NCBI RefSeq assembly: GCF_001515525.1
Contig: NZ_BCNQ01000041.1
Span: forward strand, 1-37,543
Direction: 5' to 3'
Source: Piscicoccus intestinalis NBRC 104926
GTDB lineage: Bacteria > Actinomycetota > Actinomycetes > Actinomycetales > Dermatophilaceae
Length of the DNA stretch: 37,543 nucleotides
The position numbers and the translations under genes were made by a program. Below the pieces are notes generated by a model that worked only from the letters and a program-made list of their open reading frames with translations, did not search any database and was not told the origin of the DNA. Below are positions 34,612-37,543 of this stretch, piece by piece. Position 1 is the first letter of the stretch. Each line of letters opens with the position of its first letter.

Positions 34612-35980
34612 ATGGCGCGACCGCGGTACGAGCACCCTCCGGAGAAGGTCAGCGGGTGGTCGCTGCGGCACGTCGTCAGCCTCGCGCTGATCGAGAACCT
34701 CTTCTTCGGCGCGGCCACGGTGTTCGCGTTCCTCTTCGCGTTCGTCGTGCTGCGGCAGGGGGTCAGCGGCTGGGCGAGCGTCGCGTGGCTGCTCGTGTTC
34801 TGGGCGGTGCTCGCGTATCTCGCGCTCCCCCGGCTCCACCGGGTGCTGTCCGGCATCTACGTGCCGAACTACTTCTTCGGGCGCACCCGCACGTCCGACG
34901 GCCTGCTCGGCGACCCCGTCAACCTCGCGCTGACCGGCTCCGCCGAACAGATCCACGACGTCATGCGCCGGGCCGGGTGGATCGAGGCCGACCCGGTCGA
35001 CCTGACGTCCAGCGCGCGGATCGTCACCGCCTCCCTGAGCCGGCGCAGCTACCCGCGGGCGCCGGTGAGCCCGTTGTTCCTCTTCGGCCGCCAGCAGAAG
35101 TTCGCGTATCAGCAGGAGGTGCAGGGCAACCCGTCCCAGCGCCACCACGTGCGGTTCTGGCCGTGCCCGCCGGATTGGCTGCTGCCGGGCGGGCACCGCG
35201 TCGACTGGCTGGCGGCCGGCAGTTACGACCGGGCGGTCGGGCTGTCGTTCTTCACGTTTCAGGTGACCCAGCATCGACCGCGACATCGACATCGAACGCG
35301 ACTACATCGTCGACACCATCAACTACGCGTGCCCGGAGGTGCGCACGACGCTCATTGAGGACTTCTCCACCGGCTACCACAGCCGCAACGGCGGCGGCGA
35401 CGCCATGACCACCGACGGTGACCTGCCCGTGCTCGGCGTGGAGGCGGTCACCCCGGCTCCCGTCGCGGGCGCGCCCGTGGCCGACGACGTGCTGCACCGG
35501 GTCGGGCGCCGCCCGTTCAGCGTCGTCGCCGCTCTCGCGCTGACGCTGCTGTCGCTGAGCGCATCGCTCGCCGTGGCCATGTACGAGCTGGAGTCGGTGG
35601 TCACCGGCGAGGTGAGCGCGATGGCCCAGGAAGGTGAGCAGATCTCGGAGAGGACGATGCTGGCCATCGTGCTCGGATCGGTGGTGCTCACCTACGCGAT
35701 CATGGGCGTGCTGGCCTGGCTGACGTACCTGGGGAGCCAGTTGGCGCGACTGTGCCTACTCGCGGGCCTGACGTTCTCGCAACTGAGCAGCCTCGTGCAG
35801 TGGCTCGGGTCGGCGCGGCCGACCTTCTGGGCGCTGACCGCGCTGGCCGTCGACCTGCTGACGATCTACGCGCTCACCTCGCCGTCGGCGCAGGAGTGGA
35901 CCCGCAAGCACGGCCTCACCGCCCGGAGACGGGCCCGCCGGCTCGCCCGACGCCTCGCCGGCCGCGCCGTCACGGGCTGA
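34612..35980 (+). pseudogene. LssY_C-type membrane protein, frameshifted
   Basis: The first frame (34612 to about 35271) gives two membrane helices (VVSLALIENLFFGAATVFAF, SVAWLLVFWAVLAYLAL), then NYFFGRTRTSDGLLGDPVNL and an LssY_C-type domain up to GLSFFTFQVT. It then becomes Arg/His-rich. The next frame continues properly from 35273: IDRDIDIERDYIVDTINYA, TTLIEDFSTGYHSRNGGGD, followed by about four membrane helices to the stop at 35980. A net change of +1 or -2 bases near 35266-35273 restores a protein of about 455 residues. It may be a true pseudogene or a sequence error. The function of the domain is unknown. GGGG just before the ATG is a weak ribosome binding site. Confidence 0.75.
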
Positions 35981-36082
35981 CGACGGCCGCCCGCAACCCG
36001 ACCGCGACCCTACCGCGACTGCCCGGAACCGGCCCCGCGACCCGACCGCGGATGCCCGGGACCTGCCCCGCGGCCAGTCCGC

Positions 36083-36109
36083 GACCCGACCGACCCGACC
36101 GACCCGACC
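36083..36109. repeat. Three 9-bp tandem repeats between the LssY_C-type gene and holA
   Basis: Three perfect copies of GACCCGACC, with looser copies on the left (GACCCGACCGCG near 36041), fill the gap between two convergent genes. Unlike the other 9-bp repeats of this window it is not in a gene. Confidence 0.8.
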
Positions 36110-36161
36110 GCGGCCCCGCGACGAAGGCATGGCTCGCGCCGACGTGCCCCTTGCGCGCGGC

Positions 36162-37271
36162 TCAGCGCTGGGAGCGGGCGCGCGACATCGCGAGGATCGC
36201 GCGCTCGACGGCGTACACCGGGTCGCGGCCGCCGCCCTTGACGTCGAAGTCCGCGGCGGCGACGGCCTGGATCGCCTCGCCGAGGCCGTCGTCGCTCCAG
36301 CCGTGCAGGGAGCGGCGCGCCTTGTCGACCTGCCAGGGCGCCATCCCGAGGGTCTTGGCGACCTGGGCGGGGTGGCCGCGCCCGGCTCCGGAGACCTTGA
36401 CGAGTTGGCGCAGCTGCATGGCGAGCACCGCGACGATCGGCACCGGGTCGACGCCTGCGGCGATCGCGTGCCGCAGGAGCCGCAGCGCCTCGGCTGTGTT
36501 GCCGGCGACCGCGGCGTCGGCGACGCGGAATCCGGTGGCCTCGACCCGGCCTCCGTGGTAGCGCTCGACGACGTCTTCGTCGACCATCCCGTCGGTGTCG
36601 GCGATGAGTTGCGCACAGGCAGAAGCGAGTTCGGTGACGTCTTTGCCGACCGCCTCGACGAGTGCGCGCACCGCGCCGGGGCTGATGCGCCGGGAGTTGG
36701 AGCGGAATTCGGCCTGCACGAAGTCGGACTTGTCGCGGTCGGACTTGATCGCCGGCGCCTCCAGCACCCGCGCCCCGGCCTTCTTCATCGCGTCGATGAG
36801 CTTGCGGCCGCGGTTGCCCCCGGAGTGCCACACGATGAGCGTGCAGTCCTCCGGCGGGTCGGCGACGTGGGCGAGCAGGTCCTCGACGAGATCGTCGGCC
36901 GCCTCCGCGACGCCGCGCACGACGATCGCCTTGGCACCGCCGAACAGCGAGGGGCTCGTGTGCTGCCCGAGCGCGCCCGACTCGTAGCCGGCGGCGTCGA
37001 GGCGGATGACCTCGACGTCGGGGTCGGCCCCGCGCAGCGCGTCGACCGTCGCGGTCAACGCGCGCTGGGCGAGCACGTCCTCGGGCCCCGTGACGAGCAC
37101 GAGCGGCGGCACCGCCGCGCTGCTCGGCGGCTCCCCCGGCCCGCCTCCCGCTCCGGCCGCCCTGTTCGACCCGGCCGCCCTGTTCGACCCAGCCGACCCA
37201 GCCGACCCCGCAGAGCCGGCGGACCCTCCCCGTCCCGGCGAGCGGCCCGAACTCCTCGGTGGCGCGTTCAT
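36162..37271 (-). CDS. holA: DNA polymerase III delta subunit
   Basis: The 369-residue protein is the clamp-loader delta subunit, which opens the beta clamp. After a 50-residue Gly/Ser/Ala tail made of short repeats come PPLVLVTGPEDVLAQRALTA, SLFGGAKAIVVRGV, LIVWHSGGNRGRKLIDAMKK, the mid-domain LVEAVGKDVTELASACAQLI and the C-terminal AIAAGVDPVPIVAVLAMQLR with MAPWQVDKARR. This matches actinobacterial HolA throughout. The ATG at 37271 follows GGGAG, and ATGA overlaps the stop of the upstream small gene by 4 bases. In many actinobacteria holA follows comEC directly; here it does not. Confidence 0.92.
   Translation of the reverse strand: MNAPPRSSGRSPGRGGSAGSAGSAGSAGSNRAAGSNRAAGAGGGPGEPPSSAAVPPLVLVTGPEDVLAQRALTATVDALRGADPDVEVIRLDAAGYESGALGQHTSPSLFGGAKAIVVRGVAEAADDLVEDLLAHVADPPEDCTLIVWHSGGNRGRKLIDAMKKAGARVLEAPAIKSDRDKSDFVQAEFRSNSRRISPGAVRALVEAVGKDVTELASACAQLIADTDGMVDEDVVERYHGGRVEATGFRVADAAVAGNTAEALRLLRHAIAAGVDPVPIVAVLAMQLRQLVKVSGAGRGHPAQVAKTLGMAPWQVDKARRSLHGWSDDGLGEAIQAVAAADFDVKGGGRDPVYAVERAILAMSRARSQR
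37153..37188. repeat. 18-bp tandem repeat in the 5' end of holA
   Basis: Two perfect 18-bp units encode two NRAAGS repeats; shorter 9-bp GSAGSA-type units adjoin at 37189-37225. All are in frame in the disordered N-terminus. Confidence 0.8.
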
Positions 37272-37486
37272 GCGGGCTCCCGCAGGTCGAGGCCGAGCTG
37301 TCGGCCGCGGGTGCGCACGGCCGCGGCGGGCGCGTCGAGTTCGTCGGCGATGTCGTCGACCCGGTAGCCGTCGGTGGCGAGTTCGCGCAGCGCCTCGTCC
37401 TCCCCTGCCGTCCAGGCGAACCCGTGGGTGACGGCGGTGCGGGTCGCGCCGGGCACCGGGGCACCGGTGGACCGGGCGTCGGCCAC
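37268..37486 (-). CDS. Small helix-turn-helix-like protein upstream of holA
   Basis: A 72-residue protein whose C-terminal half reads as a SANT/Myb-like or sigma-region-4-like helix-turn-helix: FAWTAGEDEALRELATDGY, RVDDIADELDAPAAAVRTRG, RQLGLDL. It may bind DNA. Its stop overlaps the holA start (ATGA), so they are probably co-translated. GTG at 37486 has GGAG only 3 bases upstream; the frame stays open to the window edge (37543), so the true start may lie further out. The function is unknown. Confidence 0.6.
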   Translation of the reverse strand: MADARSTGAPVPGATRTAVTHGFAWTAGEDEALRELATDGYRVDDIADELDAPAAAVRTRGRQLGLDLREPA

Positions 37487-37543
37487 CAGCTCCGGATGCT
37501 CCCCCGTCGGCGCCGCGGCCGGCGTGGCCAGGGTCGGCCCGCG

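Overview
The window (about 72% G+C by eye, with GTG and TTG starts, GC-biased third positions and strong GGAGG-type ribosome binding sites) is a chromosomal segment of an actinobacterium. The gene set (class II ribonucleotide reductase nrdR-nrdJ, lexA next to a LysM protein, and rpsT/leuS/degV/comEA/comEC/holA) fits Micrococcales, perhaps a Dermatophilaceae/Intrasporangiaceae-like organism; that placement is inference. No rRNA, tRNA, prophage, IS transposase or CRISPR array was seen.

Layout. 1-4.4 kb: the end of a degenerate adenylate-forming enzyme, a DUF445 membrane protein, a FUSC-type transporter, a 104-bp element with 19-bp inverted ends, and an unrecognised conserved-looking protein. 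4.6-13.9 kb: a surface-polysaccharide locus. It holds a secreted malectin plus GH26-like hydrolase, an ExoA-like GT2, a GT2-GT4 fusion, a polyprenyl-phosphate sugar-phosphotransferase and a CapA-type protein. The phosphotransferase, the predicted initiating enzyme, lies behind a structured leader ending in an intrinsic-terminator-like hairpin directly before its ribosome binding site. 14.1-16.7 kb: an alpha/beta hydrolase and an MHS-type MFS transporter broken by one extra G. 17-22.9 kb: nrdR-nrdJ with two NrdR-box-like sites 32 bp apart, then a LysM protein divergent from lexA with a LexA box between them. 23-25.1 kb: a sirtuin divergent from a LysR regulator. 25.2-33.7 kb: a minus-strand run leuS-degV-comEA-comEC, where leuS is preceded by what looks like a complete leader-peptide attenuator (8-residue peptide with two CTT leucine codons, two hairpins, U-run). 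33.9-37.5 kb: rpsT, a frameshifted LssY_C-type membrane protein on the plus strand, holA, and a small helix-turn-helix-like protein overlapping holA by 4 bp.

How the genes work together. The polysaccharide genes would start a lipid-linked repeat unit, extend it and perhaps trim it outside the cell; no flippase or polymerase is visible, so the locus is incomplete or works with genes elsewhere. The nrdRJ and lexA-LysM modules concern dNTP supply and the SOS response with a division checkpoint. The leuS-comEC run joins leucyl-tRNA charging, a DegV lipid-binding protein and DNA-uptake proteins. Recurrent themes are 9-bp-based tandem repeats inside several unrelated genes, TGTCCAC motifs in several upstream regions, and two genes broken by small indels.
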